Assembly (NCBI GenBank): GCA_002286855.1 | Contig: NRSV01000163.1 | Coordinates: 1 to 21,453 of the forward strand | Length of the DNA stretch: 21,453 bases | Reading direction: 5' to 3' | Source: Bipolaris cookei | Taxonomy: Eukaryota > Ascomycota > Dothideomycetes > Pleosporales > Pleosporaceae | In this document: positions 9,206-19,353 of the stretch, one piece after another | How the letters are laid out: every line of letters starts with the position of its first letter | Position numbering within the stretch: the stretch's first letter is position 1 | The notes under the pieces: generated by a model | What the model was told of the DNA's origin: nothing | Seen by the model: the letters and a program-made list of their open reading frames with translations, nothing else | The model's database searches: none | Program-made: the position numbers and the translations under genes

Positions 9206-9914
9206 GCATCGCAGTAGTATCTAGTACATATTGCGGTAACAAATCATTCTACTACATGGTTGAGTAGCTACACAAACGAAGTATTCCCTCAAGGGATCCC
9301 CCCATGGGATCCAAAGATTTTAAATGTTCTTCTTCCTAATCTCCATTATAAGTAGAGGTCACCTTCTTACTCAACGAACATATCAGCTGATTTACCCAAT
9401 TGAATGCCAACTCGGTCTGTCTGCTTCCGAAGAGCGCCACTAACAGGAGCACAGATTTACATGGAAATTTTGGTTATAGCGAAGGCATTTGTCATACATA
9501 CTTTCAGTACTGCATTAATTCAACTTACAAATCGATCTTTTGAAAGGTTGGCTGTCAGTAAGGCTATCTCCTGAGGTTGCACAGCCGGCAAATATCAATT
9601 AGAACCTTATGGGTGAGGTTGTATACCTAATGAAATGCATACAACACTGTTCAAGTCTTCGTTAGTACGCAATAAAGTGTTGCTATAGAACAATCAGGTT
9701 TTGTCAGCATAGAAATCAGAATTTCAGGAATTATCACACGGTTGAATGGGGCATTACAGACGGATTGATTCAGAGCAGAGCGCGTATTCTAATGTTCGTG
9801 GCATCCTGGCCAGAATTGAATTTTGCTTATGGTATGGCATGTTTACTAATAATTTTCATATTTTCGATGGAAATTGGTCTGTGACAGGGACTTACATCTA
9901 AATGACAATATTAT
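9206..9914. other. intergenic, no gene recognised
   Basis: About 700 bp of AT-rich sequence after UstYa gene 1, leading into the inverted repeat. I see no coding frame of substance and no transposon remnant. Confidence 0.5.
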
Positions 9915-10651
9915 CCGTATAAGTAACAAGATGACAGCGATCGGATAGCTCGGAAGCTCTACCCCGCACACAACAGTGCGCAACCCCCACAATAGGACCA
10001 AAACAAAGAGCATAAGAAGAGAACCTTGTACGCACGTAGATAGAACAAGAATTTTGAATACACACACTTGTCTTTTTGGCAACCCTTCTGCATTCGTGCA
10101 GATCCTCTTTAGCCCCGCGCGCACATGCTTCGTACCTTGCTGTTTGCACCCGGTTCCTGCTTATGCTAGCTAGCTACAGAGCCCATTCAACATTAGAAGC
10201 AATTCAGAGATAGCCATGTATAATGATTGTGTATCATGATCAGGTTAATTGTCTCAATCCTATCATAAGAACATTGGATATGAATCGTAGCTTTGACAAC
10301 TATGTGGTTTCTGGTAGAACCACACCTAGCTTGGATTTGACGTACACGATTTTCTTCTTATATGAAATCATGGTATATGTTGAATGGGCTCTGTAGCTAG
10401 CTAGCATAAGCAGGAACCGGGTGCAAACAGCAAGGTACGAAGCATGTGCGCGCGGGGCTAAAGAGGATCTGCACGAATGCAGAAGGGTTGCCAAAAAGAC
10501 AAGTGTGTGTATTCAAAATTCTTGTTCTATCTACGTGCGTACAAGGTTCTCTTCTTATGCTCTTTGTTTTGGTCCTATTGTGGGGGTTGCGCACTGTTGT
10601 GTGCGGGGTAGAGCTTCCGAGCTATCCGATCGCTGTCCCTTACTTATACGG
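9915..10651. repeat. large inverted repeat (foldback-like element)
   Basis: Left arm 9915-10193 and right arm 10377-10651 are reverse complements, separated by a 183-bp spacer. The inner 260 bp or so appear perfectly matched: two different reading frames give the same peptides from either arm. Only a few bases differ near the outer end (ATCTTG against CC). Both outer ends read CCGTATAAGTAA. The 9-mer ACATCTAAA occurs at 9894-9902 and again at 10652-10660, directly beside the right arm but 12 bp away from the left arm, so it is a possible target duplication. No transposase is encoded. It may be a non-autonomous foldback/MITE-type element or a recent inverted duplication. Confidence 0.85.
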
Positions 10652-10837
10652 ACATCTAAAGTATTATGTACAATTCGAATGCACACTCTGTTACCATAGA
10701 ACTGGCCCAATTTCTATACATCAAATTTGAATCATTTGCTACCAGTTTTAGTGAAAAAGATATGCGCAGCAAGGATGATGAAAAACATTTATTTACTTCG
10801 TGTGATATAGAAGTATACTGATGTTTCATACAAACAA

Positions 10838-11709
10838 CTAAGGATGAGCGTCATCTTCCTCAGTGAAAAGCTCGCTAGTGAGTGCAGCGCTCTGAAAGGT
10901 ACTTATCCTCGGTGGGAGCATATACTTCAACATCACCATGCCACAATGACGGATATGACCTTCGTTATCATATCTTTCCTCGATCACTACGCCAGTTTTC
11001 TTCGATCGAAACTGCTTTAATGAGTAATATACGCAGTGCACGATATGCCACTGAGTTGTCGTCCAATAAACGTCGTCTGTATTGGCGATAAAACCCAGTT
11101 CGTGTGGAGGTACAGGACTTGTCCCATTCTGATCTAACCAGTAACCCCAATGCCCACCAGGTTCTGGTCCTACTTTACTGAACTCTGCAGTCAATTCTTC
11201 GTCACGACAGTGGGGTGGCAGCCAGGCGGATGCTAACTCGTCGTACTTGCAACCTTTGGCAATCGCTTCCCCGACGTTTCGACCACATTCGCATCTGTTT
11301 TCATGTCTTGCGAGAGCAGCATTAATTTTGATACGATGCTGGAGATTCACAGCACCATATATCGACAGGGCAACAATGGATCCTTTGAGTAAGAAAATAG
11401 CTATCCATTTTATCCATTGCCTCCTGGATGTTGATTTCTTCGCGTGGATAAGTCGGCCAAATGACTGGCTAGATTCATCGATGAGTTTTTCCTCTTCAGG
11501 ACTTTCTTCGCGTCGTGAATAGTTGAGGTGTTTTGACCATGATCTGAGTAGGGCTTTCATTATTTCCCCTAGATTAAAGGAGTAAGCATAAATGAGTATG
11601 AACTAGTATAAACAGTAGGAAGGATGGGGAATGGGAAGAAAAAATAAGACAGCATCTTACGTCTAGGTGCACGAGGTGGATCTTGATGATGATCTGTTTT
11701 GGGGTACAT
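10838..11709 (-). CDS. UstYa-family (DUF3328) oxidase 2, 2 exons
   Basis: Exons 11709-11661 and 11568-10838 give 259 residues; the 92-nt intron is GTAAGA..CTAG. I extend the gene to ATG 11709 because the upstream exon (MYPKTDHHQDPPRAPR) joins in frame, and a TATATAAATC box lies about 50 bp before it. An unspliced start at 11560 would give 240 residues. Order: polar tail, membrane helix (about 67-90), then the family block CECGRNVGEAIAKGCKYDE with AWLPPHC-RD, then HIVHC (191-195) and HIRHC (221-225). Both HxxHC signatures are complete, as in gene 1, but overall sequence differs, so this is an anciently separated paralogue. Two UstYa-type proteins occur in the ustiloxin pathway as well. It faces gene 1 across the inverted repeat. 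Confidence 0.9.
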
Positions 11710-11755
11710 CCTGAAGTGATCCTCTGGTATCACATAAAACTTCGAGCGGCCAATA

Positions 11756-11767
11756 GATTTATATATC
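11756..11767 (-). promoter_or_regulatory. TATA-like box of UstYa gene 2
   Basis: GATATATAAATC on the minus strand, about 50 nt before the proposed ATG at 11709. It supports the upstream start; motif only. Confidence 0.35.
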
Positions 11768-12320
11768 TAACTGCAGTTAGCATCTAATACAACTATAACA
11801 TCCTTTGTTTTGTAGACTAGGAGTAACAAAAGGCCGCGCCGGAACGACATAGGGCCGCAAAATGACCTAGGGTCGCATGGTGACATGGGTCTGCATTAGA
11901 ACGGTATAGGGCCGTAGAATGACCTAGGGCCGATTAACAAGACATATCTGCAATAGAAACATGCGAAGCTATAGTGAACTTTTCTATGGTTATCACATGA
12001 GGCTAAACTATCAGCAATAATCCGATAATCATGCGACAAATTTAGAGCCTAATCTCTTTTCCGTTTTCGATTTCCGTTTTGTAGCCGTTTTGGATATAGA
12101 GCGTCGATAAGGAAGTGCTGGCTAGCGTCGCAACCGAGTTTTTCTGAATCGGATCGAAAAACGGAGGGCTGTTCCTATGCGGTTTTTTCCGATTTTGTTT
12201 CCTGTAACTTCGTTACCTCTGGTGAGCTAAGCCGAGAACTACTCACCGGCACCCACTTACAGTAGCCGCGCCGCGAGCGAGATTTCTTAAGTGCTTGGCA
12301 GTAAACCTTCTGCTTCAGTG
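11768..12320. other. intergenic with degenerate repeats
   Basis: No gene recognised. It contains the TAGGG-bearing repeats at 11846-11940 and a TTCCGTTTT-rich patch (12058-12095) with a loosely matching reverse copy (AAAAACGGA, 12165), perhaps the remains of a transposon end. Confidence 0.4.
11846..11940. repeat. degenerate 18-20 bp repeat, about 5 copies
   Basis: Five imperfect copies of a unit like GACCTAGGGCCGNNNAAT follow each other. The shared TAGGG recalls telomeric repeats, but the unit length and GC-rich flank do not fit a telomere. Confidence 0.6.
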
Positions 12321-12632
12321 TCAACTCAGGAAAATAACCCATATCAGCTTCTTATATAGCTTTGGTGCGTCAAGGGAAGATGGGGGCGCTGATGCTTGCG
12401 AAGGTAATGGAAATCGGCTTGCTACGTCGAGACTGTCACACTGACTCTGAGAAAGGTTTGCCCATTTGCGCCTCTCTTTTTGTTTGATACTCTTTATTTG
12501 GAGATGTTCTTCACACAGGTCACTGGGTAATTGGGGTGCCTTGCTACATTTGAAATTGGCACCACAGCGCCCCCCATCACGGCTGCGGTCCTTGAGTCGC
12601 CTGCGATAATTCTCGCGTTGTTTACCCTCCAT
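12321..12632 (-). CDS. small Cys-containing protein, unrecognised
   Basis: ATG 12632 to TGA 12321 gives 103 residues. The first half is very basic and holds a possible zinc-binding pattern, C-x6-C-x10-C-x3-H (GGRCGANFKC ... LCEEH), followed by IKQKERRKW. The second half is low complexity (Ser/Pro/Ala). Short fungal Cys-rich motifs of this form occur near the N-terminus of some nuclear proteins, so it may be a truncated exon of one. The adjacent region upstream is a minisatellite and the gene lies next to a retrotransposon; it may equally be non-coding. Low confidence. Confidence 0.3.
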   Translation of the reverse strand: MEGKQRENYRRRLKDRSRDGGRCGANFKCSKAPQLPSDLCEEHLQIKSIKQKERRKWANLSQSQCDSLDVASRFPLPSQASAPPSSLDAPKLYKKLIWVIFLS

Positions 12633-12667
12633 TCCTTTCTAGCTTTAGAGAGGGCATGATAGCACGT

Positions 12668-12787
12668 GAGGCGGGACGCGGGGCGGGACGCGAGGCGGGA
12701 CGTGAAGCGGGACTTGAGGCGGGACTTGAGGCGGGACTTGAGGCGGGACGTGAGGCGGGACGTGAGGTGGGATGTGAGGCAGGGAGG
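12668..12787. repeat. 12-bp minisatellite, ten units
   Basis: Ten consecutive units of GAGGCGGGACKT (units 1-10 in phase; the first three have C for T at the end or G for A at the start, the last two are degenerate). GC-rich and with a strong purine bias on the plus strand. Confidence 0.9.
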
Positions 12788-12876
12788 TGATGGAGTCATG
12801 CTATGACTGTACTAGTAGAGCACTGTCAGCCAATCATAACCGCTAGGATTTTTAGCGGTTCGCTAAACCTACCTTT

Positions 12877-12881
12877 ATCTA
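12877..12881. other. left target-site duplication of the gypsy element
   Basis: ATCTA just before the left LTR; the right side has ATCCA (19354-19358). Five bases with one C/T difference, of the kind RIP produces. Confidence 0.5.
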
Positions 12882-13001
12882 TGTCACGGGCAAGTGTATC
12901 ATATATGTCTGTCTATCCCGGAGTATGCGGAGGTGGGCTATATACAGGGTCAGAGCCAAAGCGCTTTGCCCAACAGGGTGAGGCCCGGCAGAGCCATAAC
13001 A
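12882..13001 (-). repeat. gypsy 3' LTR (left copy)
   Basis: 120 bp with TG..CA ends, matching 19234-19353 with four differences (two A/G transitions, two T/A transversions). Confidence 0.9.
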
Positions 13002-13020
13002 TCTGCCCCCTCCCAGAAAA
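13002..13020 (-). promoter_or_regulatory. polypurine tract
   Basis: On the minus strand this reads as a purine run, GGGAGGGGGCAGA, ending next to the 3' LTR, where plus-strand DNA synthesis of the element would start. Confidence 0.7.
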
Positions 13021-13102
13021 AACCTCGTCTACGAGATAGTCATGCTTCCATACAGTTAAACCCTCCATCCATTTAACTCCATGGTCCCGTATCATGACCA
13101 TG

Positions 13103-13522
13103 TCACAAACCCTCATGCATTCTCCATGTGTCCTTCCAGTATCTATTTATGTCATTCATTACCCCTATTGTGTCCCAACCCAATTGTCCGTCGTCTGGAT
13201 CGTTTGCGCTGTCCTCTTCAGGCTCGCTGCCAAGTTGATTGTAGAAATCGTTGTTATATTGCGGCGATCGGTCATCGGTGGGAGCGTCTTCGGTAGGAGA
13301 AGCAGCAACGTCGTCATCGTGAGGGGTGTCGTTCCTCAGCTGGTATGCCGTTTCCAAGTCGACAGTGCCATACATGTGGTACGGGTTGAATGGCGGTGCA
13401 GCGAAGGTGCATTCGTATTCCTCGCGCAACTCGTTGAAATGGTCTGCTACTTGTGTGCGGTACTTTTCCCATATAAGTCCGTTGCCTTCGTCCTGCGGTA
13501 AGTGCCGTAACGCTGTTCCCAT
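13103..13522 (-). pseudogene. acidic open frame downstream of the gypsy chromodomain
   Basis: An open frame of about 139 codons in a different frame from pol, overlapping its last 75 bases. It is acidic, with DDDVAASPTEDAPTDD and EPEEDSANDPDDGQ stretches. It is best explained as the C-terminal tail of pol after a frameshift, or as a small accessory frame of the element. No known domain. Confidence 0.35.
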
Positions 13523-16500
13523 GCGTCGACTATCTCAGGGACATCTTGGCGGAGTTGTGAGTCCGGTACGAAAGAGTCTTCAGACGTGTCGTAGCCTTGC
13601 CATCTAACTTTATATTGTCATTGCTTTCGTTTCGTGTCTGGTATACGTCGTAATTCTTTAGTGAGGATGCGGTCGACAATGTATCGTCGCGCTCCCCCGG
13701 GAGCGGCAGGCAGGGGTGGAGGTGAGTCAGATGGTATGGTTGTCATCGAATGCGGTGTGTCTGTCGGTGTGATGTCTTCTGCATCCTCAGTGACCCGACC
13801 GACAGTGACTGGGGCTCGCTCGTATGGGTCTGCTTGGGCTGGCGATAGGTGGACTATCGAGATGACCGGGTGGATCTTCATGTGGGCTGGCAGGTCAAGT
13901 CTGAGAGCGCCCTTGCCGACCCGCTCTAGGACTTTGAACGGACCGGCCTTGATGACATCAAGAACAGAAGAGTGAGGTATGCGGTAGCCTTTGTTCAATT
14001 TTCGCGTGACCTTCAAGTAGACCATATCTCCGATGTTGATTAGTTAGTGCTTTTGATCGTAGTATATGGCCATTTTCGCCTGCGCAAGCTTTAGGGCTTC
14101 TTCGGCTTCGTTTCGGATGTCTTGTCGGTCGTGGTAGAATTGTTCGGCTGACTCATGTCCGGTGATTGTCTAGTAGGTGTTGGTTCCATCGCGAGGGTGA
14201 ACGCCATACAGGATTTTGAATGGCGTTTCTCCTGTGGTGAAATGGCGCGACGTGTTGATGGCGAATTGTACGTCGGGTAACAACTCATCCCAGCTGACCA
14301 TTGGCGCGTCATTGTTGGCGATCATGCAACGTAGCAGGACTTCGACGATTTAGTTCGTCCTTTCGCTTTGTCCGTCGGCCTGTGGGTGGTAGGCAGTGGT
14401 CATTGCGAGTGTTGTGCCTACTTTCTTGAATAACGCTTGCCAAAATGCGGACAGGAAGCGTCCATCACGGTCAGAGATGATGGCTTTTAGCATTCCCTAA
14501 TCGCAGACGACATAGTCCCAAAATCGGATAGCCTAGTACAAAGCGTCACTGTCGGTTTTGTCGGGGATCAACTTTACCGCCTTTGTGGCTTTGTCGGTGA
14601 CTGTGAGGATAGCGTTAAAACCGCTAGGGGTGATTGGCAGCCCGACGATGAAGTCCATTGCGATGGTGAAAAAAGGGATAAAAGGCGTGTCGATCGGTTG
14701 CAGTTCGCCGGCTGGTTTGAGTGTTGATGGGCGCGCGACATTGCATACTGGGCAAGCTGCGATATATGTGGCTGCGAGCTTGCGCAGGTGTGGAACATAT
14801 AGCGTAGCGCGTATTCTCTCACAAGTGCGTGTGCGTCCTGGATGCCCGAGTCGGTCGTGAGCGGGTCGCAGTACTTTTTGGTGGAGGGCCGCAGGTATGC
14901 ACAGGCGCTCCTGTCCGTCGGGCGCCGTCTGGTACAGCAATCCGGTATCCGTGTCCAGTCTAAATGTTTCCCTGGTGGTGTCTGGGAACTCGCCTTCCTT
15001 TTCGTCTTGCTTGATGCGTGCCTTGATTTCGTTATAGACCTTCTTCAGGATGGGATCGGTCGGTAATGCTTTGACTATGCTATCTCGGAAAGCATTGCTG
15101 ATTTGCAGGAGGTTGGCTTTGTATGTGGCGTCGAGGGGAAAGGCGAGAGAGCGGTTGTGATTTACAACGTCGCGACGTGCAGCTCGGGAGCCCACTGGGG
15201 TTGTCAGTGGTCTGTTGCCTGCTCGCGTGAGGATAGTAGGCTGCGTGTTCGGAATTTCTGGGGCGTCCGTTTCTGTTTGCAGTCGCGACAACCCATCGGC
15301 GTTGAGATGTTCCTTGCCGGGAATGTGTCTGACTTCCGTCTTGCCGTAGAAGCGCGCCAGGAACAATCTCCATTGTTGTAGTCGTTCAGATCGTTTGCCC
15401 TTCACTGTCCCTTCGTCCTTGAAGGCATCGACCAGAGCAGTGTGGTCCGTGTACACCACAAATTTCTCGTGATCGGTGTACTGAGGTAGTTTTCGCAGAG
15501 CCCAAACAAGTGCGGCTGTTTCGAGCTCTGTTGGCTAGTATCTGCTTTCCGATGGCGACAGTGTCTTCGACAGGTATAATATTGGGCGTTCGACAGGTTT
15601 GTTTGGGTCAGCGCATCCGAACCCTCTTTCGCGGCTGCCGTCTACGTAGAATATAAAAGACCTACTGAAGTCTGGATGTGCTCGGGTGGGTGCATTGCAT
15701 AGGGCTGACTTTAGCTCTTCGAAGGCAGCCTCACACTCCATGCGCTGCTTGTCATCCATGAACTCGGCAGTCGTTTTTGTCATTGCGTACTTTTTGCAGC
15801 CGTATCCCTTCCCAGAAGTGTCGTCTTTAAAGCCTATTGTCTTAAGCTGCACCAGTGGTTTTGATATGTGCGCATAGTGTGGCACAAATTGTCTGTAGTA
15901 ACCGAAAAACCCAATGGCGTACTCGAGTTGCAGCAAGGTCTTCGGGAAGACCATTTCACGGATTGCCTCTGTCTTCTCTTTGACAGTGCTAAGTCCCAGT
16001 CTGGATACATGATGTCCTAATGCCTGAATTGACGAGTGTGCGAAATGGCATTTGGCGATGGATAAGGTAACTTCGGCGTTTTCCAAAAGAGTGAGTGCTC
16101 GGTCGAGGTGTATGAGGTGGTCTTCTAGTGTACGACTGAAGATGATGATGTCGTCAATGTAGACTAGAATAAACTCCCATAGGTATGATTCGAAAAGTCT
16201 CTCCATCCGATGCTGAAAGAAACCGGGAGAGTTGGCCAGTCCCATTGTTGATACTGTGAACATCTCGTGTCCGCGGTGTGCCGTGACGAACGCTGTTTTC
16301 CATTGGTCTTCTTCCGCTATGTCCTGCTGAAAGAAACTCTTGACGAAGTCGAGCGATGAAAACACCATTGCGCCGCCCATGGACGACAAGATCGTGTCCT
16401 GTTTAGGTAATGGATAGGCGTCTGGTATAAGCGCTTTGTTGACCTTGCGCATGTCCACGACGACCCTTGGCTTGTTGTTCTTTCATACAACGAAGGCGGG

Positions 16501-17697
16501 GGCAGACACTAGGCTCGGTTGACCTAATGGCACTCGGACTATCCGTCCCTGGTCTCGCAGTGGATCCAGCACCTCGTCAATGGCCTTCTCATCCCGCAGC
16601 GATTGGGAGTATGGGGCTTGTTTAAGCTTGGACAAATCGTAATCGTCATAGAATGGGATAGGCATTTTGATGTCGTTGAAACGGCCCAATTCTTTGCGAA
16701 AGAGTTTAGAGTGCTTGTAGACCACATGTCGCACTTGCTTCTCGTAGTTTGATCCCCATTCCGTACTGACGTCGGCTCGGTGCATTTCTGTGTCGTCGTC
16801 TGGAGGCTCGACGATGAATGGAGCTCCTGCCGGCGGGTCGTCGGGCTCTTCGTGTTCGGTAGGCATTGGCAAGCCTTGGAAGAGGTGGTCTAGCGAGAAG
16901 TAGATATCTGCATCGCGATTGGGTGTGTCGGCCATCTCGAGATACCCCAGCTGTTGTCCGTGACGTATGCTTACATCAGTCGCACCAAGGTTTGCGAACG
17001 TGACATGGGTCTCGTCACCATTCACGAATTGGTTGCCCGTGGACGCGAATGTTTTAGTGGCTGGCTCGGAAATAGGGGTGGGAATGAGTATGTAGCCGAA
17101 AGCGGTTTGTGGTAAAGGTCTCTTGTGTATTGCGACACGTGCACTAGTGCTTGTAGGGATGATCATATTGCAGCGTGCCTTGAGTATGGTACGCTTGCGC
17201 TTTGGAATGGGAGTGGTGTGAAGCTTGACGTAGTGGCCGCGAATTCGTAGCGCCGGATAATTGTCAGGCACGTCGTCGTACATGATGTTGATTCCATTTT
17301 GCTTAAGTATAATGTTACCGATAATGCATGGAGCTGGTAGCTTGTCGACGACGTAGATCGGACCGTACATTCTGATCTTCTCGCCGTCCACTGCTTGTAC
17401 AGTAAAAGGAAAATTCTCAATGACGTGATTCGCAAAAATCGCTGTTGAACTAACTCCGTCTATCCGCATGCATTGCTTGTCGTCAAGTTGGTCCATTGTG
17501 ACCAGTGGATAATGTTTAAGGCAGTCGCGTCTGATAAGAGAGACTTCTGCTCCTGTGTCGGACACGAAGTCGATGGGTGTAAGATCTGCTGCGTCCATGT
17601 ATGCTTTAGCTGGTCGCTCGTGTTGGAGCGTAGTTATGCGGGTGAAAGTATGCGGAGGCGGTAAAGCGATGTCAGGGGTCTTGGTGTTGGTAGGCAT
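13447..17697 (-). pseudogene. pol: gypsy pol: protease, RT, RNase H, integrase, chromodomain
   Basis: One frame of about 1,417 codons. Protease: DTGAEVSLI and CIIGNIILKQNGI. RT: MDMRKVNKALIPDAYPLPKQ, then ILVYIDDIIIF with the YIDD active site. RNase H: FYVDGS, TELE and VYTDH. Integrase: zinc site HDRLGHPGRTRTCERI with CPVC, and catalytic D residues in TIAMDFIVGLP and SDRDGRF. A chromodomain (YIVDRIL ... YKVRWQGYDTSEDSFVPDSQL in two parts) closes it, defining a chromovirus. In-frame stops are at 16483, 15535, 14533, 14497, 14350, 14170, 14044 and 13618. Six are TAG/TAA where CAG/CAA is expected (CpA to TpA on the coding strand); two are TGA, probably from CGA. This is the pattern of repeat-induced point mutation. 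I give no repaired version. Confidence 0.92.
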
Positions 17698-17807
17698 GTC
17701 TTCGTTATCGATATTTTGCCTTGATGACTCTGTTGATGGGTGTGAAGATTCATGGACGGCGGTATTGTGTCTTAGATCGGAGTCGCAGCCGTCCCTCTGG
17801 GGCTCCG

Positions 17808-19121
17808 CTACTCGTTTTTCGCTTTGAGGTCCATGGCGACGTCTCGCTCGTCGCTTTGCAGTGCCTCCTCTTCCTCGTGGGCGGAGTCAATGGGGTTCTC
17901 ATCGGAGAACTCGCAGTCATTGTATTGATTCAAAAAATCCATCATGAACGCAACGCGTTTCTGACCATATGGCCTGGGACATGGGGGTCGATCAGGGTAT
18001 TCGAAGTCCTTGTTTTTTTCGCCACAGTGTCGACATGGGTACGCCAACATTCCTCAGGACGGTTGCCCGTGATACCCTTCAGTGCAGGTCGGAGGGGCTC
18101 CAGCAGTGTCTTCAGGTTGGTGGACATTGGCTGCAGTGCGGGACGGTGTATCGTTGGCTGGCCCTGTCGTCGTCGTGCGAATTCCTATTCGGCAAACCGC
18201 AGCTGGCCCGTCGCTTGTCGCTGCTGTTGCTCGAACATGCGTCGTACGGAGTACTCTTTCTGATAACAGAGACTGACAAAGTCCTCCATTGTCATGTATG
18301 GGTCGATGGTGACAGCGTTCTGGAGCGTGGGGTCAAGATCGCGCCAGATTTTCTGGATGAGGAGGAGCTCATCTTGTCCCTCGAAACCAGCTGGGCCTGC
18401 AGGTCCCTGGTCACCTGGTATGTTGATTGTCTCTGTGCGAGGGGACCAACGAAAAGACGGTGGTTGGAAAGCGAATTCACGTGTCTGTGCTGGTGTGTGT
18501 GTTGGTGGGGATACGTGTGGGGCTGGGGTATGGGTGTCTGATGATGTAGATGAATGTGTTGGGATGGGGCGTGCTGTAGGGTCGAACTGTGGTGGGTCCT
18601 GCGGGAACGCCCCAGGCGGTTCTTGCGTGTGATCTCCTTCTGCGGTTCCTTCTCGGTGGGCTACCGCTGCCAGCTCTTCAGCCAGACTCAATTGGATTAA
18701 GTACGAGCTCGGTGGTGACTCAGGATTACTCTGATTGGCGGCTTCTCTTTCCAGTAGTGTGCAAGGTACTAGTTCTATCGGAGTTGTGGATTCGGGTTCC
18801 TTTTCCACGCTTGCGTTTTGTATGTCAATCGCTGTCGTCTGGTCCCTGGCGGCGTTGCACCTGCCTTTTCGCGCGGTCCGTTTGTTTGCATGATTCGATG
18901 GCGTCGTCGATGAGGCTGAGGACTCTCGGGTTTACCGGCGTCCAGAACTGCTCGATTGCGGTGCTCGTGAATCGTGTAGGTCGAGTTGTGGGTCGATGCC
19001 TAGGTTCTTCAATTCTTGCGAACTGATCGGCGGCATGAGTTTGTGCATTTGTAAGTGGATTCTGACGGGGCTTTCTCAGGGCGACTTTCCGGGCTGGACC
19101 TCGATGGTGCCGCGGATTCAA
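17808..19121 (-). pseudogene. gag: gypsy gag remnant
   Basis: Gag-like sequence spread over three frames. A Pro/Thr/Ser-rich part (18808 onwards) is followed by a capsid-like segment (LIQKIWRDLDPTLQNAV ... SVRRMFEQQQRQ), a TAG at 18185 where Gln is likely, a further stretch in the same frame to about 18050, then a one-base frameshift into a Cys-rich zinc-knuckle-like piece (PCRHCGEKNKD ... PPCPRP). The 18825-19121 frame (basic, PRVLSLIDDAIESCKQTDRAKR) may be the N-terminus. Gag proteins form the particle in which reverse transcription occurs. Confidence 0.7.
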
Positions 19122-19141
19122 AACGATGGCACAATGCGTTC

Positions 19142-19208
19142 GGGGGCACTACGCAATGTAGGCGGGATGGCACTGCGCAATGCAGGCGGGATGGCACTGC
19201 GCAATGCA
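19142..19208. repeat. 24-bp repeat in the gypsy leader
   Basis: GGCGGGATGGCACTGCGCAATGCA occurs twice (19161-19184, 19185-19208) after a diverged copy. It lies between the primer binding site and gag, where packaging signals are often found. Confidence 0.8.
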
Positions 19209-19213
19209 GATCG

Positions 19214-19231
19214 AAACTGGAGCAGCTACCA
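19214..19231 (-). promoter_or_regulatory. primer binding site
   Basis: On the minus strand TGGTAGCTGCTCCAGTTT follows two bases after the 5' LTR. It begins TGG, as needed to pair with a tRNA CCA end, and would pair with a tRNA ending GAGCAGCTACCA. The tRNA identity is not assigned. Confidence 0.7.
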
Positions 19232-19233
19232 GA

Positions 19234-19353
19234 TGTCACGGGCAAGTGTATCATATATGTCTGTCTATCCCGGAGTATGCGGAGGTGGGCAATATACAGG
19301 GTCAGAGCCAAGGCGCTATGCCCAACAGGGTGAGGCCCGGCAGAGCCATAGCA
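19234..19353 (-). repeat. gypsy 5' LTR (right copy)
   Basis: 120 bp with TG..CA ends; about 97% identical to the left copy by eye. Confidence 0.9.

Larger units (their letters stand above)
12882..19353 (-). mobile_element. full-length, decayed Ty3/gypsy chromovirus
   Basis: A 6,472-bp element in minus orientation. Both ends are 120-bp LTRs, followed inside by a primer binding site (right) and polypurine tract (left). Domain order gag, protease, reverse transcriptase, RNase H, integrase, chromodomain is that of Ty3/gypsy chromoviruses. Pol stays in one frame over 4.2 kb but has eight premature stops; gag has stops and a frameshift. It cannot move on its own. Confidence 0.93.

Noticed and set aside
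9846..10730. Open frames in the inverted repeat arms
   Set aside because: The same peptides arise from both arms in several frames, with no known domain; they follow from the repeat structure.
11846..11940. Telomeric repeat
   Set aside because: TAGGG occurs, but the spacing and surrounding bases do not form a TTAGGG array.
14558..15381. Plus-strand open frames opposite gypsy pol
   Set aside because: They are shadows of the minus-strand integrase and RNase H coding sequence.
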